Assembly (NCBI GenBank): GCA_035759705.1
Contig: DASTUJ010000169.1
Coordinates: forward strand, 1 to 49,350
DNA from: Actinomycetota bacterium
GTDB taxonomy: Bacteria; Actinomycetota; CADDZG01; JAHWKV01
DNA length: 49,350 nucleotides
Direction: 5' to 3'
Under the pieces are notes generated by a model. It worked only from the letters and a program-made list of their open reading frames with translations. It was not told where the DNA came from and did no database searches. This document shows positions 19,570 through 28,520 of this stretch, in pieces. Both the position numbers and the translations under genes were made by a program. Position 1 is the first letter of the stretch. Each line of letters begins with the position of its first letter.

Positions 19570-19585
19570 GTTTCCTGTTTGTTAC
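19570..19585 (-). promoter_or_regulatory. GlnR-type operator of amtB
   Basis: The minus strand reads GTAAC-N6-GAAAC, a perfect a-b half-site pair of the actinobacterial GlnR box (GTnAC-N6-GAAAC). It ends 70 bp before the amtB start. A further GTAAC lies 9 bp downstream at imperfect spacing. Confidence 0.6.
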
Positions 19586-19633
19586 GGACTACGTTGCAGG
19601 AATGTTAAGAAATCTAACGACACCGGACGCCGT

Positions 19634-20620
19634 CTACCGAGCCTGTGAGTACGAGCGGTAGAGCGCTTTGGAAGCGAGCTCGGGGCCGCTGAAGTCCCGG
19701 CAGTCGACCGGGCCGACCAGCCAGGTTTGCCACTGGTCGAGAGGTTCGTCGCCCGATGCATCAGGGCTCCACGCGAAAACCAGCAACCATGCCGGACGGC
19801 CCTCGAACGATGCCTCCCGGGCGACAAGTGGAATCATCGGGTAGCCCTGGGTGCTTACCACCTTACCCAGACACTCGTCGGCAGCCTGGGGGCTGAAAAG
19901 CGACGATGCGCTGTCCTGAGTGGTTGCAGTCTCCTCATCGGTCGACCCGGACCCTCGAGCCGTGGACCCTCCCCCAGTCGGGACGGGAGCCCCGGCCACC
20001 GGTGCGGGTGCTTCGGGGGCGCCGTTGCCGGCGGAATCGTCCTGCGATTCGGATCGGGCCATGGGTGCCGGCACCCCTTGCGTGGCGCCTCCAGCGGCGC
20101 CGGGGCCGGTGAAGACCTCGACCTTACTCTGGTCGGCGTCCCGGCGGGGGGCATCGCCGGCCCGGTACTGCTTCGTGCCCGCCGTCACCTCGGGCAGGGC
20201 GGCCACCGTGCGGTCGACCTCCTCTCCGGACTCAAATCTGAAGCTGGGTGCGGCTGCCTCGGACAGGGCGTCTTGCGAGGTGCCCCGTTCCCCGGGCCTG
20301 AGAAACGAGAATGCCAGTGCGGTGAAAGCGACGATCACCAGCCCACCGGCCAGAGCGAACTGGGGGAAGCTGAACCGTCGGGCTCGCGAGCCCGACGGCC
20401 TCGAGTTCAAGATGGCCTGCCTAAGGACTCGGTGTTCGTCGGCGGTCATCGTGACCGGGCCGAGTGCGGCAACCGATCCCATAGCCGAGGCCAGCCTGGC
20501 CCGGACCGCGGAGCAGTCGGCGCACGAGCCGAGGTGCTGCTCGACCGCCGCCTTTTCACTGCCGTCGAGCTCGCCGTCCAGGTAAGCGCTCAGCGACTCC
20601 GGTTCCAGGTGGTTTTTCAT
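19634..20620 (-). CDS. Anti-sigma factor, zf-HC2 type (RsmA-like)
   Basis: 328 aa. The N-terminal zinc-binding anti-sigma domain has His29, Cys33 and Cys36 (HxxxCxxC) after LEPESLSAYLDGEL. One membrane helix at about residues 88-107 is followed by a 220-residue extracytoplasmic part. That part has a Pro/Ala/Gly/Thr-rich middle and a more ordered C-terminal segment (ECLGKVVSTQGYPMIPL onward). Its ATG overlaps the sigma factor stop as ATGA, a hallmark of sigma/anti-sigma pairs. Synteny matches sigM-rsmA of M. tuberculosis, but this protein is longer. Confidence 0.88.
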   Translation of the reverse strand: MKNHLEPESLSAYLDGELDGSEKAAVEQHLGSCADCSAVRARLASAMGSVAALGPVTMTADEHRVLRQAILNSRPSGSRARRFSFPQFALAGGLVIVAFTALAFSFLRPGERGTSQDALSEAAAPSFRFESGEEVDRTVAALPEVTAGTKQYRAGDAPRRDADQSKVEVFTGPGAAGGATQGVPAPMARSESQDDSAGNGAPEAPAPVAGAPVPTGGGSTARGSGSTDEETATTQDSASSLFSPQAADECLGKVVSTQGYPMIPLVAREASFEGRPAWLLVFAWSPDASGDEPLDQWQTWLVGPVDCRDFSGPELASKALYRSYSQAR

Positions 20621-21204
20621 TCTTGCCCCGTTAGACGGCCGGGCCCGCCGCCCGGTTCCCTGTCCTCGGACATCCCGAGCAGCTCGATCAGGCGTATGCG
20701 GCCCCGGGCGATGCGGCTTTTCACCGTTCCGGCCGGCGCGCCGGTGGCTGCGGCGATCTCCTCGTAGCTCATCCCGTACAGGTCCCGCATCACGATCGGA
20801 ACCCGCTGGTCCTCGGGAAGGCCCCGCAGCGCCTGCTCGACGATCAGCCGGTTGTCGGCCTCCCGTTCGGTCCCGGTCAGCTGGGTGGGGAGGGTTTCCA
20901 TCGGGACCGGGGTGCGGGATTTCCGCCTCCCAATATCGTGACACGCGTTGGTGGTCAGCCGGTACAGCCAGGTGGTGAACGCGGATTGGTGGCGGAAGGA
21001 CGAGGCCCGGCGGAACACCGTGAGAAAGACGTCCTGGGTGGCGTCGAGGGCGTCCGCCCGGTTCCCGAGTATCCGGTAGGCGAGACCGAAGATCTGGGAC
21101 TCGTGCCGGGCCAGCAGCACCTCCAATGGAGCCTGGTCCCCCGTCTTGACGAAGGCGGTGACCAGCGCCTCGTCGTTTTGAAGCTCCAGATCCCGCTTGG
21201 CCAT
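20617..21204 (-). CDS. sigM: ECF RNA polymerase sigma factor (SigM-like)
   Basis: 195 aa extracytoplasmic-function sigma factor. Region 2 is at about residues 25-95 (RHESQIFGLAYRILGNRADALDATQDVFLTV...FTTWLYRLTTNACHD) and region 4 at about 125-175 (LPEDQRVPIVMRDLYGMSYEEIAAATGAPAGTVKSRIARGR). It is coupled by ATGA to its anti-sigma gene and starts 26 bp after the pseudokinase gene. By synteny it corresponds to mycobacterial SigM, which controls surface and secreted proteins. Confidence 0.92.
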   Translation of the reverse strand: MAKRDLELQNDEALVTAFVKTGDQAPLEVLLARHESQIFGLAYRILGNRADALDATQDVFLTVFRRASSFRHQSAFTTWLYRLTTNACHDIGRRKSRTPVPMETLPTQLTGTEREADNRLIVEQALRGLPEDQRVPIVMRDLYGMSYEEIAAATGAPAGTVKSRIARGRIRLIELLGMSEDREPGGGPGRLTGQE

Positions 21205-21230
21205 GGGCCAGATTATGAAGGGCGGGGCCC

Positions 21231-22880
21231 CTAGTCGGCGGCGAGCGGCTCGATCTCTCGAATTGCTACCACCCAGTTGTTGGCCGCGGTGCCCTCGCCG
21301 GAGGTCTGAACCAGCCTGGTGATCCAGATCATCCAGTAGCGGTGGGAGCCGACGGCGGTGTCGAAGGTGTGGTCGGCGCCGGCCGTCACCGAGGACCCCG
21401 GGTCGCTCCAGGTCTCCCCGTCGTCCGACACCCGGACCGAAGCCTGCCAGCCGCCCGTGACCGATGTGACCTTGATGCCGGACAGCTCCCGGGCGCTGCC
21501 GAGGTCGAAGTAGATGCCTACGCCGTCTTTTAGACCTCCGAAGTTCGCCCGGCTGTACGAAGACGTTGCCCAGGAGGTGTCGGGGTCCCCGTCGACCGCC
21601 TGGGGGAGCCGGCGTGCGGTCTCCTCACCGTCGCCCGGGGGTGGGTCGTATGCAAGGACCCGGGAGATCTCGAGCGGCTGAGCCTGCTCCTGTTCCTGGG
21701 GAGCGACCACGTTGCCGATCCCGGTTCGAAGGGAGGGGATCGAGAAGACGATTGCCGCCGCCGCCGCAATGACCAGGACGGTAGGAAGCAGCCACCGGCC
21801 CTCGGTCCGGAGGAACGAGTCGCCCTTGGCCCGGTGGGCCGGTGTCCGCGGTACATCGCTCAGCTCCTGCGGAGCGGGAGCCGGTGCCGGACGCGCGGCG
21901 CCGGTCAGCTGGGTTTCGCCTCCGCCGCCGCCGGCGGCCGGCGGGGAAGGGCGGGCCTTCCGGGTCCGTGGAGGCGCGGGAGCGGGAGCAGCCGGGGGAG
22001 CGGCCCGGCTCCCAGCCAGGGGCCTTAGCGCCCTCTCCAGGGCGCGGGCGGTCTGGAACCGGGCGGCGGGGTTGCGCTGCAGGGAACCGATGATGGCCAT
22101 GTCCAGGTCGTCGGGCACTTCGGGGCGGAGATCTTTGGGGCTGGGCGTGGGAGGACGCTCCTCCCCCGGCGGGAGCTTGGCGGCGGCGGCCCGCGAGGCC
22201 GCGCTGGGGGTCATCCCGACCAGGCACTCGTAGAGGATCACGGCCAGGGCGTACAGGTCGGAGCGGGCGTCCGCCTCGGCCCCGCTTGCGAGCTCGGGGG
22301 CGGCGTAGTCGCTCGAGCTGAAGGTGCCGTCCGGGTCGGTCAGGCGCGGGTTGGCCAGCGCCGCCTTTGCGATAGCAAAGTCCGACACCTTGACGTGGCC
22401 TCCCTCGGTGAACAGCACGTTCTCGGGGCGGATGTTGCCGTGGACGATGCCCACCTTGTGGGCGTGCCCCAGGGCGGCGCAGGCGTCGGCCCCGATCTGG
22501 GCGACCACGTCCGGTTCCAGGGGCCCGCTGTTCAGGCGGTCGCGCAGGCTCCCGCCGCCGAGGTACTCCATGACGATGAAGGGGGCCTCGTCGTGTTCAC
22601 CGGTGTCGAAGACCGAGACGATGTTGGAGTGGGTCAGCCGTGCCGCCGCCACCGCCTCCTTGCGGAAAAGACGTTTGATCGCCGGGTCGCTCACCAGGTG
22701 CGGCCTGAGGATCTTCGCCGCCACCGGACGGCCAAGGACCTCGTCCTCGCAACGCCAGAAGTCGGCCAGACCCCCGCGGGCGATCTTGGATGTCAGCAGG
22801 TAGCGCCCGGCCAGCTTGACCTCGGAGGCGCCGCCTTCAGGTGGGTTCAGCGGCGCCGCTTGACGATTGTCGAGATCCAC
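21231..22880 (-). CDS. Membrane pseudokinase with discoidin-like extracellular domain (MviN-associated)
   Basis: 549 aa. Residues about 25-285 form a Ser/Thr-kinase fold with the nucleotide-binding Lys56 (VAAK) and YAAPE segment. The catalytic motif HRD is HGN (147-149) and DFG is DFA (167-169), so the catalytic Asp is missing. A Pro/Ala-rich linker, one membrane helix (about 355-375) and a C-terminal domain resembling F5/8 type C (AVDGDPDTSWATSSYS, ISGIK-like LSGIKVTSV) follow. In M. tuberculosis this pseudokinase is fused to MurJ (MviN, Rv3910), is phosphorylated by PknB and recruits FhaA. Here it is separate. Start GTG at 22880 has an ideal GGAGG 7 bases upstream and overlaps the murJ end by 34 bases. 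Confidence 0.88.
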   Translation of the reverse strand: MDLDNRQAAPLNPPEGGASEVKLAGRYLLTSKIARGGLADFWRCEDEVLGRPVAAKILRPHLVSDPAIKRLFRKEAVAAARLTHSNIVSVFDTGEHDEAPFIVMEYLGGGSLRDRLNSGPLEPDVVAQIGADACAALGHAHKVGIVHGNIRPENVLFTEGGHVKVSDFAIAKAALANPRLTDPDGTFSSSDYAAPELASGAEADARSDLYALAVILYECLVGMTPSAASRAAAAKLPPGEERPPTPSPKDLRPEVPDDLDMAIIGSLQRNPAARFQTARALERALRPLAGSRAAPPAAPAPAPPRTRKARPSPPAAGGGGGETQLTGAARPAPAPAPQELSDVPRTPAHRAKGDSFLRTEGRWLLPTVLVIAAAAAIVFSIPSLRTGIGNVVAPQEQEQAQPLEISRVLAYDPPPGDGEETARRLPQAVDGDPDTSWATSSYSRANFGGLKDGVGIYFDLGSARELSGIKVTSVTGGWQASVRVSDDGETWSDPGSSVTAGADHTFDTAVGSHRYWMIWITRLVQTSGEGTAANNWVVAIREIEPLAAD

Positions 22881-24475
22881 CGCATTTCCTCCAGACTCAA
22901 TGCCTTGCTGAGTCCAGCGTAGAGCAAAAGCCCGGCGGTAGTGGCAGCTAATACCTGCAGGAGAAGGCCCGTTACCGAGGAGCCGTCGACCACCGAAGCG
23001 GCCCCCTGGGCGGCCAGCCATGCGCCTGCGCCGGTGATAGCAGAGGCGACGACCATCTTCGCCAGGGCGGAAAAGTAGCCGTCGGTGGGGCGCGCGCCGA
23101 TCTTGCCGGAGATCGCTCTCAGCGCCAGCCCCGAGGCGACCACGTAGGAGGTTGCGTGCCCGGCAGCCAGGCCGGCGATCTGCATCCGAGGGTCGTCGAC
23201 CAGTGCGACGACCGCCAGGTTGAAGCCCACGTTAACGGCAAAGCCGGCGATGTTGACGAGCATCGGCGTCTTGGTGTCGCCCAGGGCGTAGAAGCCCCGA
23301 AGAAGTACGTAGAAGGTGGAGAAGAAAAATATGCCCGGGGCCCACACCCTGAGCACCGTGGAAACCATCTCGGTGGACGCCTCGGTCGTCACTCCGTGCT
23401 CCAGCAGGAGGGCGACTATCTGCGGGGCGATTGCGATGTAGCCGGCAACCGCAGGAAGCACAAAGTAGGCCACCCCACGAAGGCCCCGGGCGAGCTCTTT
23501 GGCGAAGTCGTCGTAGTTGCCGGCGACGGCCTTCTCGGTCATAGCCGGGAAGATCGCAGTCGCGATCGAAACCGCGAGCAGTCCGTGAGGCAGTTGGAAG
23601 AAGACGAAGGCGTACTGGTACGAGGCGACCCCGCCGGTGACCCGTCCGGCGAGGATCAGGGCGACCCAAAGGCCGAGCATGTTGGTGGCGACGTAGCCGA
23701 CCATGAAGCTGGACATCTTGAGCAGCCGGCCGAACCGGGGATCTTTCAAACCGTCCCTGCGCCCGAGGTTCAGGCCCATCCTGCGCAGGAAGAAGAAGGG
23801 GAGGATGCCCTGGATCGCAACTCCCGCCGTGGTCCCCAGGCCGAGGATCAGGATCCCTTTGGTCGGGACCATGTCCGGGGTGCGGAGGGTTTCCGGGATC
23901 GAGGCGGCAAACCACAAAAGGCTGGCGGTGACCGCCAGGTTGTTGAGCGCCGGGACGAACATCGGTATCCCGAACCGCCGGTGGGCGTTCAGCACGCCGG
24001 TTGAGATGTAAGAGAGCCCGTAGAACAGGATCTGGGGCACGAACAGCTGCAGGAGCATCGTGCCGAGCGCCTGCTGGGCCGCCCGGCCGCCACCCTCGAC
24101 TCCGATTGTGTAGAGCCGGAAGATCGCCGGTGAGGCCAGCACCATCAGGGCCCCGATGGCTGCGAGCAGGAGCATTGTGGCTTTGGTAACCCGCCGGATG
24201 AACCTCCAGGCCTCCTCCTGGCCGTCCTTGGCCTTGACCTCTATGTAGGTGCGGAGCAGCACCGACGACAGGACCCCGCCGATGATCAGCTCGAGGATCA
24301 TGTTCGGGGTGGTGTTCGCCAGGTTGTAGGTGTCGGCAAGCCGGCTTTCGGTGACGCCGAGGGCGTAGGTGGTGGCGCCCAGCCGGAGCAGGCCTGTGGC
24401 CCGGCTTGCGGCGGTCCCGAGCGTGGCGATTGCTGCGCCCCGGCCGGTCGCTTCGACGTTCGTGCTTTCGCTCAC
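22847..24475 (-). CDS. murJ: Lipid II flippase MurJ (MviN)
   Basis: 542 aa MOP-superfamily transporter with about 14 membrane helices. It begins with GRGAAIATLGTAASRATGLLR and TYNLANTTPNMILELIIGGVLSSVLL, the MurJ signature regions, and includes RMGLNLGRRDGLKDPRFGRL between the two halves. It exports lipid-linked peptidoglycan precursor. GTG start at 24475 overlaps the DUF6049 stop (GTGA). The 3-prime end overlaps the pseudokinase gene by 34 bases. The protein stops where the mycobacterial version continues into the pseudokinase domain. Confidence 0.94.
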   Translation of the reverse strand: MSESTNVEATGRGAAIATLGTAASRATGLLRLGATTYALGVTESRLADTYNLANTTPNMILELIIGGVLSSVLLRTYIEVKAKDGQEEAWRFIRRVTKATMLLLAAIGALMVLASPAIFRLYTIGVEGGGRAAQQALGTMLLQLFVPQILFYGLSYISTGVLNAHRRFGIPMFVPALNNLAVTASLLWFAASIPETLRTPDMVPTKGILILGLGTTAGVAIQGILPFFFLRRMGLNLGRRDGLKDPRFGRLLKMSSFMVGYVATNMLGLWVALILAGRVTGGVASYQYAFVFFQLPHGLLAVSIATAIFPAMTEKAVAGNYDDFAKELARGLRGVAYFVLPAVAGYIAIAPQIVALLLEHGVTTEASTEMVSTVLRVWAPGIFFFSTFYVLLRGFYALGDTKTPMLVNIAGFAVNVGFNLAVVALVDDPRMQIAGLAAGHATSYVVASGLALRAISGKIGARPTDGYFSALAKMVVASAITGAGAWLAAQGAASVVDGSSVTGLLLQVLAATTAGLLLYAGLSKALSLEEMRWISTIVKRRR

Positions 24476-26994
24476 CCGGATTCCGGGGGCTGCTCGGAGC
24501 CCTCAGTTGGGACGGTTACGGCGATCGGGGCGACCCCGGGTTCCTCCGGCTCGGGAGCGGCGCCGACCGGCTCGTCCGGCTCAAAAGCTACCGGGACCGG
24601 CTCGACCGGCTCAAAGGGGACCGAGAGCGGGTCCTCCGGCTCGAAACCCACCGGGACCGGTTCGTCCGGCTCAAAGGGTACCGAGAGTGGGTCCTCCGGC
24701 TCGAAACCCACCGGGACCGGCTCGTCCGGCTCAAAGGGTACCGATTCATCTTCGTCCGCCTCGAAGGCTACGGGTGCCGGCTCGTCCGGGTCCAATGCTA
24801 CGGGGGTGAGTTCGGCTTCTTCATCGACCCCTGCGCCGGGCTCGCCGGGTTCTTCGGTCGAAGCCTCGGCGCCCGGACTGCGCGGGAGCCGCCGGCGCAG
24901 CCACCCGACGAACCACCAGCCGACCATGAAGATCCCGGCGGCGGCGGTGATCCACAAGGCCACCACGTTGTACGCCGTCGAGCGGATGGTCAGCTGGCTG
25001 TCGGAGATGAGCGTCCCTTCCGGGGTGAACAGCCGGACGTTCAGCGGGAAGGTCCCGGAAGCCTGGGTGATCGCACGAACCCGGATTGTCTGGTTCGGGG
25101 GCTGCAGCTTGGAGATTGTTATCCGGTTGCCATCGGGGAACCGCAGCTTGTCCGAGTCGACACGCAGCACCACGTCCACCGGGTACCCGAGCCCGGAACC
25201 CACCGACAGCGGGATGACCCCGGTCCTAGAGGTGAGAGTGATCGTCTGTGGCGAGGGGGCGTGCAGCTTGCGCATCTCCGAATTGATCGACGGTGGGATC
25301 GACTCGGCGAACGAGACGCCCCGGCTGAGCTGCGCCCTGCTGGACCACCAGTCGGTGCTCTCGGCTATCAGGAGGCGCCGGGATAGAGAGCCGATCCGGG
25401 ACGAGGGCGGAGCGAGCGCAGAGTACCGCTCGATTGCGCGGCGGGCCGAGGACAAAGCGGTGAAGTACGACTCGGGTGGCAGGTCCGGGCCGTTCTCCAG
25501 AACCTCATCCGAGCCGGCAAGCCTCACCTGTTCCCGGTCGGGAGGCTCCAGCTCGGCTGTGATTGCATCCGGCGTTGTCTCCCTCAGCCAGGAACCGGTT
25601 GCGACGACGTCCAGTAGCCCGGATGCGGAGCTTCCCTTGGCCTCCCAGTCGGGGGGTGCTATTGCGACGACGGCGCGGACCAGTCCCGGGGTTTCCAGGT
25701 GGATGGTCGCCGACTCAGCGGCGAAGCGCTGGCGGGCCTCGATGGTGTCCAGCTCGCCGCTGCGCCTGATCTGGTTCTCCAGCCCGGCGTCGGCAACCAG
25801 GGCCTCGGTCTCCAGCCCGGTGAGGCCTTCGGTCGCCGAGCCGGGGCCTCCCTCGAGGTTGACCGGGAGGGCCCGGGTGAACGGGTCGTCGGACGAGGTC
25901 AGCGAACGGGAGGAAATGATCAGGCTGTTGAAGTTGGAGCGGTGGAGCTGGGTGAGCGTCGGCTGGTCGAGGTCCCCGAATGTGGGCAGAAGCCACCCGT
26001 CCAGGGGCTCGGAACGCAACAGGCCGAGGGGCTCCGCCAGCAGCGCGTTGCGGCCTTCCGCCAGCTGGGTTGCCGCCAGCTGCTGGAGGCCGAACCGGTT
26101 GAAGGCCGGCAGGGAGGCGGGTGAGTAGGTGGTGGTGATTACCCGGGTGTTCGGCCGGGCGGCCAGGCTCTGCAGGCGGGCGAGCGTGGCGAACGCACTC
26201 TGCGCCCGCGGGTCCTCCGGCGGAACCTCCACGGTCCCGTCGGAGGTTGCCCGCGGATACCCGTCCGCCATGTCCTGAAGCATGCTGAGCAGCAGCCCGC
26301 TCGGCGCAAGGGTGACGGGCATGTCCGGGTGGGCCTCCAGTGCGTCCAGGATGCGGCTGAGCCTGCCGCCGTCGATGGAGCGCTCCAGGGAGTTGCTGGT
26401 GACCAGGTCCGGCCGGCTTCCGTCGGTGTACGCCGACGGCGAGTGCAGGGGGATGACCAGGCTGAGGCCGAGGGGCTTCTCCGGTGGTTCGTGAAAAAAC
26501 ACCATGTGGGTGTTGATCGCGTTGGAGGAGACGCGTCCCGACCGCACGATCACCCGCACCGGGTAGGCGCGGTCCTGGGTTGAGTTGCGGAACTTGGCCA
26601 GCTCGGCGAGCGGTTTGGCGATCTCGATTCGCCGGGTGGTGCGCGGCTGGATCGTGCCTTCAATCGGGATTGTGTCGACCGCCAGCGTGGTGCCGAGGCG
26701 GTTCTGGAAGGTCTGCTCCAGATGGGACCGGCTGGTGACCCCCTGGAAGATCGTCAGGGCGACCTCGAGCTCGCCGGCCGCCCGGCTTCCGTTGTTCCTG
26801 ACCTCCAGGCCGACGGTGAGGGAGTCGGCCGGTCCGACCGACACCGGAAAGTCCACGAGCGTCGACTCGAGATCGGCCTCCCGGCTGGGGGAGGGTGACA
26901 CCGAGGGGGTCTGGGCCCACGCGGCGGGGATGCCTGAGACGACCGTGATGAGGACGGCAACTATCGTAAGAGGCAGTGCCCGGGCGCTTAACAT
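24472..26994 (-). CDS. DUF6049 family membrane-anchored protein (Rv3909-like)
   Basis: 840 aa. A signal sequence (LPLTIVAVLITVVSGIPAAWAQ, cleaved after AWA) is followed by a large extracytoplasmic region. One C-terminal membrane helix (VVALWITAAAGIFMVGWWFVGWL, about residues 665-690) precedes a cytoplasmic acidic tail of about 150 residues made of FEPDEPVPVG / FEPEDPLSVP decapeptide repeats. Family and position match Rv3909, the conserved partner before MurJ in actinobacteria. Its role is not established; cell-envelope function is inferred from the operon. ATG at 26994 was chosen because it begins the signal peptide. The frame is open further upstream to 27195, but that would overlap divergent pcnA. 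Confidence 0.82.
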   Translation of the reverse strand: MLSARALPLTIVAVLITVVSGIPAAWAQTPSVSPSPSREADLESTLVDFPVSVGPADSLTVGLEVRNNGSRAAGELEVALTIFQGVTSRSHLEQTFQNRLGTTLAVDTIPIEGTIQPRTTRRIEIAKPLAELAKFRNSTQDRAYPVRVIVRSGRVSSNAINTHMVFFHEPPEKPLGLSLVIPLHSPSAYTDGSRPDLVTSNSLERSIDGGRLSRILDALEAHPDMPVTLAPSGLLLSMLQDMADGYPRATSDGTVEVPPEDPRAQSAFATLARLQSLAARPNTRVITTTYSPASLPAFNRFGLQQLAATQLAEGRNALLAEPLGLLRSEPLDGWLLPTFGDLDQPTLTQLHRSNFNSLIISSRSLTSSDDPFTRALPVNLEGGPGSATEGLTGLETEALVADAGLENQIRRSGELDTIEARQRFAAESATIHLETPGLVRAVVAIAPPDWEAKGSSASGLLDVVATGSWLRETTPDAITAELEPPDREQVRLAGSDEVLENGPDLPPESYFTALSSARRAIERYSALAPPSSRIGSLSRRLLIAESTDWWSSRAQLSRGVSFAESIPPSINSEMRKLHAPSPQTITLTSRTGVIPLSVGSGLGYPVDVVLRVDSDKLRFPDGNRITISKLQPPNQTIRVRAITQASGTFPLNVRLFTPEGTLISDSQLTIRSTAYNVVALWITAAAGIFMVGWWFVGWLRRRLPRSPGAEASTEEPGEPGAGVDEEAELTPVALDPDEPAPVAFEADEDESVPFEPDEPVPVGFEPEDPLSVPFEPDEPVPVGFEPEDPLSVPFEPVEPVPVAFEPDEPVGAAPEPEEPGVAPIAVTVPTEGSEQPPESG
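24571..24790 (-). repeat. 60 bp tandem repeat in the DUF6049 tail
   Basis: Units 24601-24660 and 24661-24720 differ at only about 4 positions; 24721-24780 is a decayed third copy and 24571-24600 a half unit. Each 60 bp unit is two related 30 bp halves encoding ten residues each. The period is a multiple of three, so copy-number change keeps the frame. Confidence 0.85.
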
Positions 26995-27083
26995 CCTTAG
27001 AACAGTATTCCCGATACCCAAAGGCGGGCATAGCACCGGCCGGGAATCGGCCCGCCCGGGCACTGGCACTATTCTTGCCCGGT

Positions 27084-28520
27084 ATGGCCACGCTGACTGC
27101 AGAATCCATCCCCCCTCTTGCCCTGGACCTGGCGGGCCGCTTTCGCGACGCCGGGTTCGGCCTGTGGCTGGTCGGCGGCTGGGTGCGCGACGCAATTTTG
27201 AACCTCCAACGGCTGGAGGCTGAAGTTGATCTTCCCGGCCTCGATCTCGAAGAGGCGGACCTGGACTTTGCCACCGACGCCCGGCCGGAGGACACCCTGC
27301 GCCTGCTGAAGGGCTGGGGCGGATCGGTCCCCTGGACCTCGGGCATGGAGTTCGGGACCATCGGCGTGGAGAAGGCGGGCTCCCGGGTTGAGGTCACCAC
27401 CTTCCGGAGAGAGTCCTACGACCCCGCCTCCCGGAACCCGACGGTGGAGTTCGGGGACAGCCTGGAGACCGACCTGTCCAGGAGGGACTTCACGGTCAAC
27501 ACCATGGCGATCGCCCTGCCCGAGGTCGAACTGGTCGACCCGTTCGACGGGATCTCCGACCTGGTGGCCAGGCGCCTCCGGACCCCCCTCGCCCCCAGGA
27601 TCTCGTTCTCCGACGACCCGCTGCGGATGCTCCGGGCCTTCCGGTTCGCCTCGACCCTCGGATTCGAGATCGACGGGGAGGTCATCCGGGCGGTGGAGGA
27701 GATGCACGACCGGCTGTCGATCGTGTCCAAGGAGCGCATCCGGGACGAGTTCTGCAAACTGATGCTCGGCCCCTCGGTCAGCCGGGCGCTGGAGATGGCC
27801 ACCGACGCCGGGCTGGCCGGCGAGTTCTTGCCCGAGCTGCCGGGCCTCAAGCTGGAACAGGATCCGATCCACCGCCACAAAGACGTCTTCCACCACACGC
27901 TGGCGGTGCTGGACAACGCGATCTCGGCGGAGAAGGACGGGCCCGACCTGGTGTTGCGGCTGGCGGCCCTGCTCCACGACATCGGCAAGCCCCGCACCCG
28001 CGAGATAACCCCGAAGGGGGTGACCTTCCACCACCACGAGGTCGTGGGGGCCCAGATGACCGAGGCCCGGATGAAGGAGCTGCGGTTCCCGACACGGATC
28101 ATCGAGGAGGTCAAGACCCTGGTCTACCTCCACCTTCGCTTCCACACCTTTCGCCTGGGGTGGACCGACCGGGCGGTGCGCCGCTACGTGCGGGACGCCG
28201 GGCCCCTGCTGAAGACCCTCAACACGCTGGTCCGCTCCGACTGCACGACCCGCAACCCGCGCAAGGCGGCGCAGCTGGACAAGCGGATGGACGACCTGGA
28301 GGCGTGGATCGCCGAGCTCGGCACCCGCGAGGAGCTGAAGCAGCTGCGGCCGGCGCTGGACGGCAACGAGGTCATGGAGCACCTGGACCTCAAACCGAGC
28401 CGCACCGTCGGCGAGGCACTGGACTTCCTCATGGAGGTGCGCCTGGACGAGGGGGAGATTCCAAAAGAGGAGGCCTACCGCCGGCTGGATGCCTGGTACG
28501 CCCAGAGGCCGAAGGCGTGA
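27084..28520 (+). CDS. pcnA: CCA tRNA nucleotidyltransferase with HD domain
   Basis: 478 aa class II CCA-adding enzyme. The head domain shows LVGGWVRDAIL (about residues 30-40) and the DLDFATDARPEDTL catalytic acidic motif. RRDFTVNTMAI and DPLRMLRAFRFAS are the other family motifs. An HD phosphohydrolase domain follows (HKDVFHHTLAVLD, LLHDIGKPRTRE, HHHEVVGAQM). ATG at 27084 is preferred over an upstream in-frame start that would overlap the divergent DUF6049 gene. The adjacent position is as in M. tuberculosis (Rv3907c). The one tRNA in this window lacks an encoded CCA, consistent with need for this enzyme. Confidence 0.95.
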   Translation: MATLTAESIPPLALDLAGRFRDAGFGLWLVGGWVRDAILNLQRLEAEVDLPGLDLEEADLDFATDARPEDTLRLLKGWGGSVPWTSGMEFGTIGVEKAGSRVEVTTFRRESYDPASRNPTVEFGDSLETDLSRRDFTVNTMAIALPEVELVDPFDGISDLVARRLRTPLAPRISFSDDPLRMLRAFRFASTLGFEIDGEVIRAVEEMHDRLSIVSKERIRDEFCKLMLGPSVSRALEMATDAGLAGEFLPELPGLKLEQDPIHRHKDVFHHTLAVLDNAISAEKDGPDLVLRLAALLHDIGKPRTREITPKGVTFHHHEVVGAQMTEARMKELRFPTRIIEEVKTLVYLHLRFHTFRLGWTDRAVRRYVRDAGPLLKTLNTLVRSDCTTRNPRKAAQLDKRMDDLEAWIAELGTREELKQLRPALDGNEVMEHLDLKPSRTVGEALDFLMEVRLDEGEIPKEEAYRRLDAWYAQRPKA

